This document shows positions 7,581-14,556 of a stretch of DNA of 64,000 nucleotides, piece by piece; positions within the stretch are counted from its first letter, which is position 1, and each line of letters opens with the position of its first letter. The notes beneath the pieces were generated by a model. It saw only the letters and a program-made list of their open reading frames with translations, was not told the origin of the DNA and did no database searches. The DNA is from a virus: positions 1-64,000 of the IMG/VR virus record IMGVR_UViG_3300023242_000004. The stretch is one strand, 5' to 3'. Made by a program: the position numbers and the translations under genes.

Positions 7581-7702
7581 AAAAAGGGTTTAGTATAATT
7601 ATATTTCACAAACGATATCTTCATTTTCCTTTCACCATCTTTTAAATCTATACCAAAATCGTTCGCTATTGTTTTGAGAAAAATATAATAATTCACTACC
7701 AT
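7577..7702 (-). CDS. possible small protein (41 residues)
   Basis: Short frame from ATG 7702 to TGA 7577, beginning MVVNYYIFLKTIANDFGI and ending KYNYTKPFL. It fills the otherwise empty space between two genes on the same strand, and its codon use resembles its neighbours. No family recognised; its short length makes it uncertain. Confidence 0.35.
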   Translation of the reverse strand: MVVNYYIFLKTIANDFGIDLKDGERKMKISFVKYNYTKPFL

Positions 7703-7727
7703 TTTAAATTGATATTTAGTAATTCGG

Positions 7728-7955
7728 TTAAACAATTTTATTGATTAATTTGACAATAATACCACCAATAGCTATTTCAAATTCATCGTTAGGTATAAAC
7801 TCTACACTCATGGGGTTAAACATGTAAAAAATTTCTTCGTTTAAGTTAGTGTGGTCATTTTCGGACAATTCATAGGTTAAGATTAACCCATTTTTATGTA
7901 TGGTTTCATCGTTCACTATTGACGTAACCGTTGTTATTAAGTCGTCGTATTTCAT
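7728..7955 (-). CDS. small protein of unknown function
   Basis: Protein of 75 residues, acidic, with a helical N-terminus and a beta-like C-terminal half (FEIAIGGIIVKLINKIV). Its ATG overlaps the upstream stop (TAATG at 7955), so it is coupled to 7955-8173. No family recognised and no membrane segment evident. Confidence 0.55.
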   Translation of the reverse strand: MKYDDLITTVTSIVNDETIHKNGLILTYELSENDHTNLNEEIFYMFNPMSVEFIPNDEFEIAIGGIIVKLINKIV

Positions 7956-8173
7956 TAGAATTTAGTAAATATTTTTTTTAAACTTAACATGAAACACTCA
8001 CCAAAAGTTTTTTTTATTATTTTTACTTTACTTGGATTTTTTTTTATTTCTTGACCCAAGCCAGTTTTTAATTCATTAATGAATTGATTTTTTTTAAGCG
8101 CTGTTTTGTATTTTTCAACAAGCATATCTTTTTCTGCTTGACTAGATTCTCTACCTATCATTTTGTCATTCAT
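7955..8173 (-). CDS. small basic protein of unknown function
   Basis: Protein of 72 residues, Lys-rich and helical, beginning MNDKMIGRESSQAEKDML and ending CFMLSLKKIFTKF. The amphipathic C-terminus might contact membrane or protein. It is coupled to the next gene by a TAATG overlap. No family recognised. Confidence 0.55.
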   Translation of the reverse strand: MNDKMIGRESSQAEKDMLVEKYKTALKKNQFINELKTGLGQEIKKNPSKVKIIKKTFGECFMLSLKKIFTKF

Positions 8174-8237
8174 AATATAAGTTTTTTTTAATATAGTTGT
8201 TTTTAATCGATATGTAAATACTTTTATCTGTATAGAT

Positions 8238-8429
8238 TTATTTGATAATATTTTTTGGATTAGAGTTTTTAAAGAAATCTACTTCATCAGTAAACGACCA
8301 AAATTTATCACCTTTTTTTCTTTTGTAGTAAACATCAGAGCCACCAATATCTCTTAATTGATATTGTAATTCTTTGGTTTTACTTTCGGATAATAAATAA
8401 ACTAACCTTTCCCTTATAAATTTTTTCAT
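8238..8429 (-). CDS. small protein with recurrent MKKFI N-terminus
   Basis: Protein of 63 residues. Its N-terminus MKKFIRERLVYLLSESK is a basic amphipathic helix like those of 7140-7565 and 31063-31449. The rest (YYKRKKGDKFWSFTDEVDFF) is basic and aromatic. A candidate late promoter lies at 8437-8453, so late expression and packaging in the virion are plausible but unproven. No family recognised. Confidence 0.55.
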   Translation of the reverse strand: MKKFIRERLVYLLSESKTKELQYQLRDIGGSDVYYKRKKGDKFWSFTDEVDFFKNSNPKNIIK

Positions 8430-8436
8430 TGATTAT

Positions 8437-8453
8437 ATTTTATTATAAATATT
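8437..8453 (-). promoter_or_regulatory. candidate late promoter motif
   Basis: Minus strand AATATTTATAATAAAAT, 8 nt before the ATG at 8429, matching the same element at 14522, 16767 and 20951. Confidence 0.45.
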
Positions 8454-8482
8454 GACTATCATTATAATTATCACTATATTTG
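8452..8482 (+). promoter_or_regulatory. Bacteroidota-type promoter for the plus-strand membrane gene
   Basis: Plus strand TTGAC (8452-8456) and TATATTTG (8475-8482), with 20 nt between TTG and the -7 element. The predicted start site is only a few nt before ATG 8495, supporting that start and a very short leader. Confidence 0.55.
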
Positions 8483-8494
8483 AAACAAAAACAT

Positions 8495-8836
8495 ATGACA
8501 ACACTTATTTTTATATTAATTTGCTATGGTGCCTGTAATAATTTGATTTACGGGTCCATCTTTGAAGGTTGGAGGAAATTTCTAACAAAATTTGGAACTG
8601 GAGGTTACAGTTTATTTAAATTATTTACATGTTTTATGTGTTTAGGTACTTGGATGGGGTTTGCTCTATCGGCAATCATGTCCTATTTTGGGTATTCAAA
8701 TTCAACACCAATTGGTTCAATTGGTGTTGAAAATGTTTATTTGATAGTTTTATTAAACGGGTTATTAGCATCTGGTGGTGTGTGGTTAATTCACACTACA
8801 CAAGAAGCGTTTGAACGAGCTTTTACTAAAAAGTAA
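8495..8836 (+). CDS. DUF1360-like small membrane protein
   Basis: Protein of 113 residues starting at ATG 8495 (MTTLIFILICYG); the upstream TTG overlaps the promoter. It has an N-terminal hydrophobic helix, then LFKLFTCFMCLGTWMGFALSA with the CxxC-G-W pattern typical of DUF1360-type proteins, and a last hydrophobic helix near 80-98. It is probably an inner-membrane protein with three hydrophobic segments. DUF1360 function is unknown. It lies on the opposite strand to its neighbours, with its own promoter and a terminator, so it is an independent unit. Confidence 0.7.
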   Translation: MTTLIFILICYGACNNLIYGSIFEGWRKFLTKFGTGGYSLFKLFTCFMCLGTWMGFALSAIMSYFGYSNSTPIGSIGVENVYLIVLLNGLLASGGVWLIHTTQEAFERAFTKK

Positions 8837-8855
8837 TACAAACACCCACAAAAAA

Positions 8856-8885
8856 TAAAAAACCCCTATATGGGGCTTTTTTATT
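8856..8885. terminator. bidirectional terminator
   Basis: CCCC-TATAT-GGGG stem-loop flanked by an A-run on the left and a T-run on the right, between convergent genes 8495-8836 and 8891-9622. Confidence 0.65.
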
Positions 8886-8890
8886 TAAAA

Positions 8891-9622
8891 TCATTTTGAA
8901 TCCATGCATCTATTACACGCTTCATCTGGTCCGCATTCACAGTCGGTATCGTTATCATAGGATTCATTCAACACCATTTCTGATTTCCTTTTAGGTGGTA
9001 ACTCAACTTTATTCGGTACTTTGGTTTGAATGGTTGGTTTTTGTTTATTTCGAATTGCTTTAATGTTTCGTTCAGCTCTGGCTTCTTCTTCTAAAATTTC
9101 ACGTTCATCCTCAGTGAGTTCAATAGTATTACCTTGTTCATCTAAGTAGTGAGCTGGTTTGGTTTCTATAGTTTGTTCTATTATCTCCTCCTCAAAAGTT
9201 TCTACTGATTGTTGTGAATCTATGTCGATATCTATGTCGAAGTTGTTTAACTCACCAATCAACTCTTCTTCAGAAAAAATAAATTTAAGACTAGTTAACT
9301 TTACTAAAGTGTTCTTTTTAAACACCTCTTTTAATTCATTTACTTTTATACGTAAAAGCTCATGTTTTTTTTCTCGTTCTAAATTTAATTTAATCACTTT
9401 ATCAACATAAGCCAATAAACCATCTAAACCAATATTTGTTAAATCACTGAATAACATATAGTAGTTCATCGATTCATCGCCTTTGACTAGTTTTATACTG
9501 TTATCGGGTGGGACCGACCAACCTTCTTTAAATACAGCATCAACTACTGGAGTACCCTCTACATATCGTATACCGATTACATATGGTTGAAGTAAGTCTA
9601 ATGTTCTTTGTATATTTGACAT
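8891..9622 (-). CDS. acidic protein of unknown function with C-terminal Cys cluster
   Basis: Protein of 243 residues. The N-terminal domain (residues 1-80, beginning MSNIQRTLDLLQPYVIGIRY) is globular and followed by a coiled-coil-like stretch (LEREKKHELLRIKVNELKE). A repetitive acidic segment (DIDIDID, then FEEEIIEQTIE) precedes a basic linker (VELPPKRKSE). The end is CECGPDEACNRCMDSK, four Cys that could bind zinc. It is last in its operon, before a terminator. It looks like a modular virion or scaffold-type protein, but no family is recognised. Confidence 0.65.
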   Translation of the reverse strand: MSNIQRTLDLLQPYVIGIRYVEGTPVVDAVFKEGWSVPPDNSIKLVKGDESMNYYMLFSDLTNIGLDGLLAYVDKVIKLNLEREKKHELLRIKVNELKEVFKKNTLVKLTSLKFIFSEEELIGELNNFDIDIDIDSQQSVETFEEEIIEQTIETKPAHYLDEQGNTIELTEDEREILEEEARAERNIKAIRNKQKPTIQTKVPNKVELPPKRKSEMVLNESYDNDTDCECGPDEACNRCMDSK

Positions 9623-9625
9623 AGT

Positions 9626-9838
9626 TTATAATTTAATACCAGTGAAAGTTACTGTTAAAATATACGCAATAGACACACCCAATAAAACCAACGATGTTTT
9701 TGGTAACCTATATTTAGCTGGTTCTTGTTCTACCGATGGGAATAGTGATTGAATAAAAAAATATAAATGTCTAATAACATTAAGACACGCCATAAACAAA
9801 AACATCATTAAAATTTTATTAATTATAAGTATTAGCAT
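9626..9838 (-). CDS. small two-helix membrane protein
   Basis: Protein of 70 residues with two hydrophobic helices (residues 2-28 and about 49-66) joined by a charged loop (EQEPAKYRLPKT). Size and layout fit a small phage inner-membrane protein; a holin is possible, but a better holin candidate lies beside the endolysin. It is directly upstream of 8891-9622 with 3 nt spacing, so co-transcribed. Confidence 0.55.
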   Translation of the reverse strand: MLILIINKILMMFLFMACLNVIRHLYFFIQSLFPSVEQEPAKYRLPKTSLVLLGVSIAYILTVTFTGIKL

Positions 9839-9849
9839 ATTTTTAATAG

Positions 9850-10026
9850 TTAAGCTTCTTTATTTTTACTAGAAACCTCTAATCTCATAATTTGAGCTAA
9901 AGTTCTAACCTCTTGTAACATTTTTCTAACTCTTACCCCAGCAGCTTTATTGCCTATTCCGTAAAATTTTGTCACATCTTCTTCCATCGAAGAAATAAGT
10001 GTTTTTAATTCATTAAAAGTTTCCAT
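9850..10026 (-). CDS. histone H1-like Hc1-family DNA-binding protein
   Basis: Frame of 58 residues from ATG 10026. It reads METFNELKTLISSMEEDV, then KFYGIGNKAAGVRVRKML and QEVRTLAQIMRLEV. This matches the short Hc1/H1-like proteins of Bacteroidota: an acidic helix, the hallmark GNKAAGxRxRK, then a second helix. Those proteins are usually about 58-60 residues, so it is full length. They bind DNA nonspecifically and are linked to nucleoid compaction. A phage copy may coat phage DNA or alter the host nucleoid; that is inference. It lies between small genes in the same orientation, with an 11-nt gap to the upstream gene. Confidence 0.85.
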   Translation of the reverse strand: METFNELKTLISSMEEDVTKFYGIGNKAAGVRVRKMLQEVRTLAQIMRLEVSSKNKEA

Positions 10027-10037
10027 TTAAGTTTTTT

Positions 10038-10250
10038 TTATTTTTCGTTATTATTTACCGAAACCATTGTATTGAATTTTTCAATACTTGCTTCAACAGC
10101 GACTAAGTTAGCCACTAATTGTTTAATTCTGAATGATTTATTATCAATGTTGTCATCAGAAGCTATTACTCTTTCTAAATCATCCTCTATTTTTAATTTT
10201 TCGACTGACAATTCTAAAAGTACTACGTTAAAAAGTCTTTGTGTATTCAT
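10038..10250 (-). CDS. small coiled-coil protein of unknown function
   Basis: Protein of 70 residues, nearly all helical with heptad-like spacing (VLLELSVEKLKIEDDLERVI and LVANLVAVEASIEKF). It is co-transcribed with the Hc1-like gene (11-nt gap) and has a TAGTTTTG -7 element just upstream. It may be a partner of the Hc1 protein; nothing more can be said. Confidence 0.55.
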   Translation of the reverse strand: MNTQRLFNVVLLELSVEKLKIEDDLERVIASDDNIDNKSFRIKQLVANLVAVEASIEKFNTMVSVNNNEK

Positions 10251-10254
10251 AAGA

Positions 10255-10262
10255 CAAAACTA
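10255..10262 (-). promoter_or_regulatory. possible -7 promoter element
   Basis: Minus strand TAGTTTTG fits TAnnTTTG, but there is no clear TTG at -33, and only about 5 nt separates it from ATG 10250. Confidence 0.3.
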
Positions 10263-10301
10263 CACGATTATTTTTGAAAATAAATAGTTAAAACTAAAAT
10301 T

Positions 10302-10775
10302 TTATCTTATTTTCAATGATTTTTCAAAAATTGTGTAAATTTCGATAAGAGTATCAATATCTGAGTTTGTTTTTGTTTTAGTAAAATTGAATATGTCTGA
10401 CCATATCCTAAGTATCCCTTTATCAGTATAATCGAATGGTTTTTTTTCTTTATAAGAATAAAAAACCTCAAGTGTAAACTCTAAAAAGTAGTTATACAAC
10501 TTGGGGTTTTTTATATTGATACTTTCTTTAGCGAAATCATCAACGGTTTTTTCCCAACACCACTTAAAGTGTTTGAGTTGGGAATCGTAACCCATAACTT
10601 CATCACCTAAATATGTGTCAAAAATACGCATCAGAAGTGATTGTACAAAATCACTATAAAGTTCGCTTTTTTCAAACTTTATATTATTTGCCGCAAGCAA
10701 TACTAACACACTCTCTTTACTCATAGGGTTCTGAATATACGCTAAGAAATTTATTCTATCATATTTTTTATTCAT
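10302..10775 (-). CDS. protein of unknown function
   Basis: Protein of 157 residues, predicted mostly helical, with many aromatic residues (FKWCWEKTVDDF and YNYFLEFTLEVFYSYKEKKPF). It has no membrane segment, signal peptide or recognisable motif. It stands between the small helical genes and the lysis cassette. Its start at ATG 10775 is the only sensible one. Confidence 0.6.
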   Translation of the reverse strand: MNKKYDRINFLAYIQNPMSKESVLVLLAANNIKFEKSELYSDFVQSLLMRIFDTYLGDEVMGYDSQLKHFKWCWEKTVDDFAKESINIKNPKLYNYFLEFTLEVFYSYKEKKPFDYTDKGILRIWSDIFNFTKTKTNSDIDTLIEIYTIFEKSLKIR

Positions 10776-10818
10776 ATTCTTTATTTTTAATATAATTATT
10801 ATATTAAAAAAATAAACA

Positions 10819-11406
10819 TTAACTTACATCAGATGATTCAATTAATGTGTAACTAAATGATTTTCCATGAATCGCAGCCGCTTTACGACAAATAACCATA
10901 AATTCTTCAAAGTCAGCAGCTTTTTTAAACACTTGACATCCTTCTGACCAGTTTTCTACAAATGTAGAATTAACACCAGCTTTATGTATGTTAATACCAA
11001 AAATACCTTCTTGTATTTTACTTTCATCATAAACCATATTTTTATTAGCGTCTCTATATACTTTAACTTTTTTAACCTGTCTAAGAGCCTCATATTTACC
11101 TTGATGTAACCCTAATGCGTATGAACCCCTATATTGGCCTTCAACTAATCTAGCAACACCAGAAGCGTTTTTGAATTCTCTAACACCTTTTGTACCTGGG
11201 TCCGTGGTACAACGCCAAGATTTGAATTTCCATTCACCACCTTCTTTGTAAGAAACGGTGATAAAATCGTCAAAAACATTTGTTACTTTATTACCAGTTT
11301 CTGATGTTCTAACACCAACTATGTTTACGTCAAAATCTTTGGTTCCTTCGAACCAAACATATCCTTTAGCTTTTACAGCTTTTTCTATTTTTTCTTTATT
11401 ATACAT
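10819..11406 (-). CDS. L,D-transpeptidase (YkuD)-like peptidoglycan enzyme
   Basis: Protein of 195 residues from ATG 11406 (MYNKEKIEKAVKAKGY); a longer start would overlap the upstream membrane gene. The C-terminal half has the catalytic layout of YkuD-type cysteine enzymes: FGINIHKAG (His), followed about 20 residues later by ENWSEGCQVF (Ser-x-Gly-Cys). Such enzymes cleave or exchange peptidoglycan cross-links. In this position, beside a holin candidate and a GH19 endolysin, it is probably part of lysis or cell-wall remodelling. Substrate and direction of reaction cannot be read from sequence. Confidence 0.7.
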   Translation of the reverse strand: MYNKEKIEKAVKAKGYVWFEGTKDFDVNIVGVRTSETGNKVTNVFDDFITVSYKEGGEWKFKSWRCTTDPGTKGVREFKNASGVARLVEGQYRGSYALGLHQGKYEALRQVKKVKVYRDANKNMVYDESKIQEGIFGINIHKAGVNSTFVENWSEGCQVFKKAADFEEFMVICRKAAAIHGKSFSYTLIESSDVS

Positions 11407-11419
11407 TACTTTAGTTATT

Positions 11420-11638
11420 TTATTTGTTATTATAATTGTTAACTTCTTTACCACCAAACCAATAGTTAATTATTTTACAATATGAAAAAATAAAAGAACC
11501 TAAAAACAATAAAAAAATTTCTTTACATTCAGCAGCAACTTCAGTTTTTGTATTTATTGAATCTAATACGCCTAACATAATTAAACAAAAAGTAATTATT
11601 ATCATAATAGTTACTACCAACATTCTGTATGTTTTCAT
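11420..11638 (-). CDS. holin candidate
   Basis: Protein of 72 residues with two hydrophobic segments: residues 6-24 (VVTIMIIITFCLIMLGVL) and 41-60 (EIFLLFLGSFIFSYCKIINY). A short basic tail, WFGGKEVNNYNNK, follows. The NYWFGGK ending resembles the NYYFGSS-type ends of class II phage holins. It lies between the YkuD-like gene and the GH19 endolysin, with 5 nt to the latter. It would permeabilise the inner membrane and time lysis. Confidence 0.65.
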   Translation of the reverse strand: MKTYRMLVVTIMIIITFCLIMLGVLDSINTKTEVAAECKEIFLLFLGSFIFSYCKIINYWFGGKEVNNYNNK

Positions 11639-11643
11639 TTTTT

Positions 11644-12258
11644 TTATTTTTTTAACCAGCTATAGTATAAGTTAGTTTTTTTGACTCTATCTTCTAAACC
11701 ATTTGTACCACCATTTATTCTTCTACTAACTTTAGTTATTGTTTCTAAAGAAACACCTTCGTCACAAACACCCCAAATTTTATTTTTAGTAAAAAAGAAC
11801 ATAGCTGATTCGAAAGCATAATCAGTACCAACTAATTCTGGATTTGTCATTATTTCTGGTTTTTTAATCGAGTCGGAAAAAGATTTATAGTTGGATTTTC
11901 CAGTGGTTTGGATTGCTCCTCGACCACGAAAAGTCCAACCTTCCATTGATGATTCATCACCATTACCCATTCTATTGGCATATACTCTACTGGCAATTTT
12001 TTTTGGTTGTCTAGCATATGATTCCTCTAAATTACCTGGAAAATACTTTCCAAAGATACTTTGCAATCCTTTAGCCGAATAATTCAAATTTTCAACAAAT
12101 AATTTAAAACCGCCTGTTTCGTGCGAGGTTTGGGCGAAGAAATGTGCTGCTCTTTCTGGTGTTATTTTATAATAACCCATAGCTGCTTTAAGTGTTGCTG
12201 GTCCAAAGGTCCCATCTGCCGTTACGCCAATTTTTTCTTGTAGTTTTTTTAAACTCAT
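11644..12258 (-). CDS. GH19 endolysin with N-terminal peptidoglycan-binding helix
   Basis: Glycoside hydrolase family 19 (chitinase/lysozyme-type) endolysin. Start placed at ATG 12258 (MSLKKLQEKIGV), 204 residues, because the late-promoter motif overlaps the upstream ATG at 12276. A short peptidoglycan-binding segment (KLQEKIGVTADGTFGPATL) precedes the catalytic domain, with HFFAQTSHETGGF (catalytic Glu in the HETGGF motif), FRGRGAIQTTGKSNY and SRRINGGTNG, all typical of GH19. It hydrolyses the glycan backbone during lysis and acts with the holin encoded just downstream. Confidence 0.9.
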   Translation of the reverse strand: MSLKKLQEKIGVTADGTFGPATLKAAMGYYKITPERAAHFFAQTSHETGGFKLFVENLNYSAKGLQSIFGKYFPGNLEESYARQPKKIASRVYANRMGNGDESSMEGWTFRGRGAIQTTGKSNYKSFSDSIKKPEIMTNPELVGTDYAFESAMFFFTKNKIWGVCDEGVSLETITKVSRRINGGTNGLEDRVKKTNLYYSWLKK

Positions 12259-12266
12259 GATTTTAT

Positions 12267-12284
12267 ATTTATTCATAAATATCT
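12267..12284 (-). promoter_or_regulatory. candidate late promoter motif (lysis cassette)
   Basis: Minus strand GATATTTATGAATAAAT just upstream of the endolysin start at 12258, related to the ATATTTATAATAAAA element. Confidence 0.4.
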
Positions 12285-12311
12285 CTATGTAAATAAAAAA
12301 CCTTAAAAAAT

Positions 12312-12446
12312 TACCTTTGTAGAAAAATTAATTATATTGTTGTATTACTTAAAATCGAAAACATAGCTATCAACACAATTTTAGAAAAAGCGAACAAATA
12401 TGGGTTTTACTCGTTAACTGAACATGATTATGAAGCATTAAAATAA
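12312..12446 (+). pseudogene. plus-strand gene relic with promoter
   Basis: A plus-strand TACCTTTG (12312-12319) is followed by an open frame without an ATG that reads NTILEKANKYGFYSLTEHDY and ends EALK at TAA 12446, directly before a terminator. The sequence resembles the short Bacteroidota domain with LEKIKxxGxxSLTExE. The start seems lost: a TTG start upstream is in another frame. It is best read as a decayed small gene or one using an unusual start. Confidence 0.4.
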
Positions 12447-12472
12447 AAAACCCCATATTTCTATGGGGTTTT
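12447..12472. terminator. bidirectional terminator
   Basis: AAAACCCCATA (12447-12457) pairs perfectly with TATGGGGTTTT (12462-12472) around loop TTTC. It sits after the structural gene at 12515 and after the plus-strand relic. Confidence 0.8.
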
Positions 12473-12514
12473 AGTATTTTTTATTTTTGTTAAGATTTAT
12501 TCGACCATATCTTC

Positions 12515-14512
12515 TTAAAACGAGGAATCTTCATCACCCATAAGGCTTTCTAAATATTTTGCTGGGTTTCTTTTTGCTATTTCTTTATCTTCCAATGGAA
12601 CTGGAACTGGTTTTGGACCAGCACCTACAATAAAGTATTCGCCTGTTGATTGACTAACCATAAGTCTAGGTCCCGCTTTAGCTACTGGTGCAGACGGAAC
12701 TTTAACCTCATCTTCTTCGTCTTCACCGTCAACACTAGGTATATTTAAATCAATTTCATCATCCGATGGCTCAGCATCAACATCAACATCAACTTCTTCA
12801 TCCTCAACTTCTTCATTATCAACTTCTTCATTATCAACTTCAGTAATTGGGTCTGGTTTTGGTAGTTTTTTACCAGTTACCATATTGGTACCGTAATCTT
12901 CTTCATCATCTTCTTCCATATAGTTTTCATTAATGAAATTAAAGATAGTACCGTTTAATTCAATACCTTCACCGATTGATTCTACTTTAGCGGCTGATTC
13001 TTTACCCATGTGAACGTGTTTTTTAGCTTCAGCAGCGTGAGGAACACTTATATCTTCCCAGTGACCATTAGCCTTTTTGGTTCCTTCAATATTGTTAGAA
13101 CTAGAAACTTCTTTAACCACTCCTTCTTCTTCACCTTCTTCAGATTCCTCTTCATCACCTTCGTACATAGATTCTTTCATTGTAACATGTTTAGTAGCTT
13201 CTGGGGCTTTTTTCTCGATATCTTCTAAATCACCTTCTTTAACAGATGGTGTTTTTGTTTTTTTATCTGTAGGTACTGAACCTTCAACATGTTTAGTAGC
13301 TTCTGGTGCTTTTTTCTTTACGTCATCAAAATTACCAGTTTTAACTTTAGCGCTTTCTATGTCTTCACCCTCTAAAAGGATTTTTGTTTTATTCCAAATA
13401 TCACCAAACACAACATTTTCATTAAGTCTAGCCATACCTTTTACGGTACCTAAAGTTTCTTGAGATTTGTAATTCATAAGGTGTTTCATCTTTTGCATAT
13501 CTTCATTAACCATAGATTTATCTGAAGCTAAAAGAACTACGGCTTTACCTTCGTTCAATGTACCTTCCCAACGAACTTTACATGAAACTGAACCATCAGT
13601 CATTTCAAATTCTTTACTGTCTACTTTATAACTTTCTGGGATTAACGTTAAAGCGTGACCCAATTTTTGTGTTATATTAACACCTTCAAATGGTTTGTCA
13701 CCATTCTTATTAAACTTTAATCTTTTCATTGTTTCTTTTATTTGTAGTTTATTATTATAATTGTTTTCAAACATACCTGTTTGGCTTAATTTATTAACTA
13801 ACTTAACCGCTGTTTCGTTTGCACCAAGTTTATTAACTAAGTTAGTCAAGTTTTCTTTTAATTTGTTTGATATGTTCTCATTAGAAACCTCATTTATATT
13901 AGTCGTGTTCGCTAAATTACCTTTTTCAAAAGTTAAACCCATAAGGTTTTCACTAAGTGCTGAGTGTTTTGACATTGGTGCATAATTTTTAGGTACAGTT
14001 TCAATATCATCACCGAAACTGACAATACCTTTTACAGCATCTTGTCTTTTCTTTGTTGAAGCTACAGCATTTTTAATTCTTTCTTTACCGAAATCATCAG
14101 AAGAAACACCGTCCATCGCTTCAGCGTTACCCATATCTTTACCACCTTTGTTACCCATTCTAGAGCTACCTTCAATAGCTTCTTTAGCTCTATCCTTAAA
14201 CATTTTATTTGGTTCTCTGTCATACTCAATCATTTCTTGACCGTTCATGATTTCCATTTGGTTGTGGTATTCTAGTTCACCATCTTCGTAGTTAAATTTA
14301 TTCTGAACTATCTTAGACATATCTTTGTCTTTTTTAACATCTTTACTATAAGCCGTTAAATCTTTTGCGATAGCTTTAAGTCCAGCTTTGTTTTCTTCAC
14401 CAGATTTTTTTTGAATAGCGTTAGTCATCGTAATACCAGGCGTGTTACTCTGACTATTTACTTCAGACATAAATCTTTTAGTTAAGTGATTTTTAATTAT
14501 ATTTTTATCCAT
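12515..14512 (-). CDS. large acidic virion-associated protein
   Basis: Protein of 665 residues that I do not recognise. The first 15 residues (MDKNIIKNHLTKRFM) form a basic amphipathic start. Residues 1-200 are hydrophilic and helical, with several Met-rich acidic stretches. A globular region lies around 260-380 (PESYKVDSKEFEMTDGSVSC, then KVRWEGTLNEGKAVVLLASD). Low-complexity repeats follow (KKAPEATKHV twice, then VPHAAEAKKHVHM) and very acidic runs (VDNEEVDNEEVEDEEVDVDV). The size, repeats and late-type promoter (14522-14537) suggest a virion or internal head protein; that is inference. It forms one late operon with 14557-16503 and 16507-16758. Confidence 0.65.
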   Translation of the reverse strand: MDKNIIKNHLTKRFMSEVNSQSNTPGITMTNAIQKKSGEENKAGLKAIAKDLTAYSKDVKKDKDMSKIVQNKFNYEDGELEYHNQMEIMNGQEMIEYDREPNKMFKDRAKEAIEGSSRMGNKGGKDMGNAEAMDGVSSDDFGKERIKNAVASTKKRQDAVKGIVSFGDDIETVPKNYAPMSKHSALSENLMGLTFEKGNLANTTNINEVSNENISNKLKENLTNLVNKLGANETAVKLVNKLSQTGMFENNYNNKLQIKETMKRLKFNKNGDKPFEGVNITQKLGHALTLIPESYKVDSKEFEMTDGSVSCKVRWEGTLNEGKAVVLLASDKSMVNEDMQKMKHLMNYKSQETLGTVKGMARLNENVVFGDIWNKTKILLEGEDIESAKVKTGNFDDVKKKAPEATKHVEGSVPTDKKTKTPSVKEGDLEDIEKKAPEATKHVTMKESMYEGDEEESEEGEEEGVVKEVSSSNNIEGTKKANGHWEDISVPHAAEAKKHVHMGKESAAKVESIGEGIELNGTIFNFINENYMEEDDEEDYGTNMVTGKKLPKPDPITEVDNEEVDNEEVEDEEVDVDVDAEPSDDEIDLNIPSVDGEDEEDEVKVPSAPVAKAGPRLMVSQSTGEYFIVGAGPKPVPVPLEDKEIAKRNPAKYLESLMGDEDSSF

Positions 14513-14521
14513 CTTTTATGA

Positions 14522-14537
14522 TTTTATTATAAATATC
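14522..14537 (-). promoter_or_regulatory. candidate late promoter motif
   Basis: Minus strand GATATTTATAATAAAA, 9 nt before ATG 14512. Confidence 0.45.
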
Positions 14538-14556
14538 TTAGTTTTATGTAAAGTTA

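Noticed and set aside
9626-9838. Holin assignment for the two-helix membrane protein
   Set aside because: It is distant from the endolysin, and a better placed candidate with a holin-like C-terminus lies at 11420-11638.
12787-12845. Repeated acidic codons in the 665-residue protein as a separate repeat element
   Set aside because: Simple Asp/Glu/Val low complexity within a coding frame; no sign of mobility or regulation.
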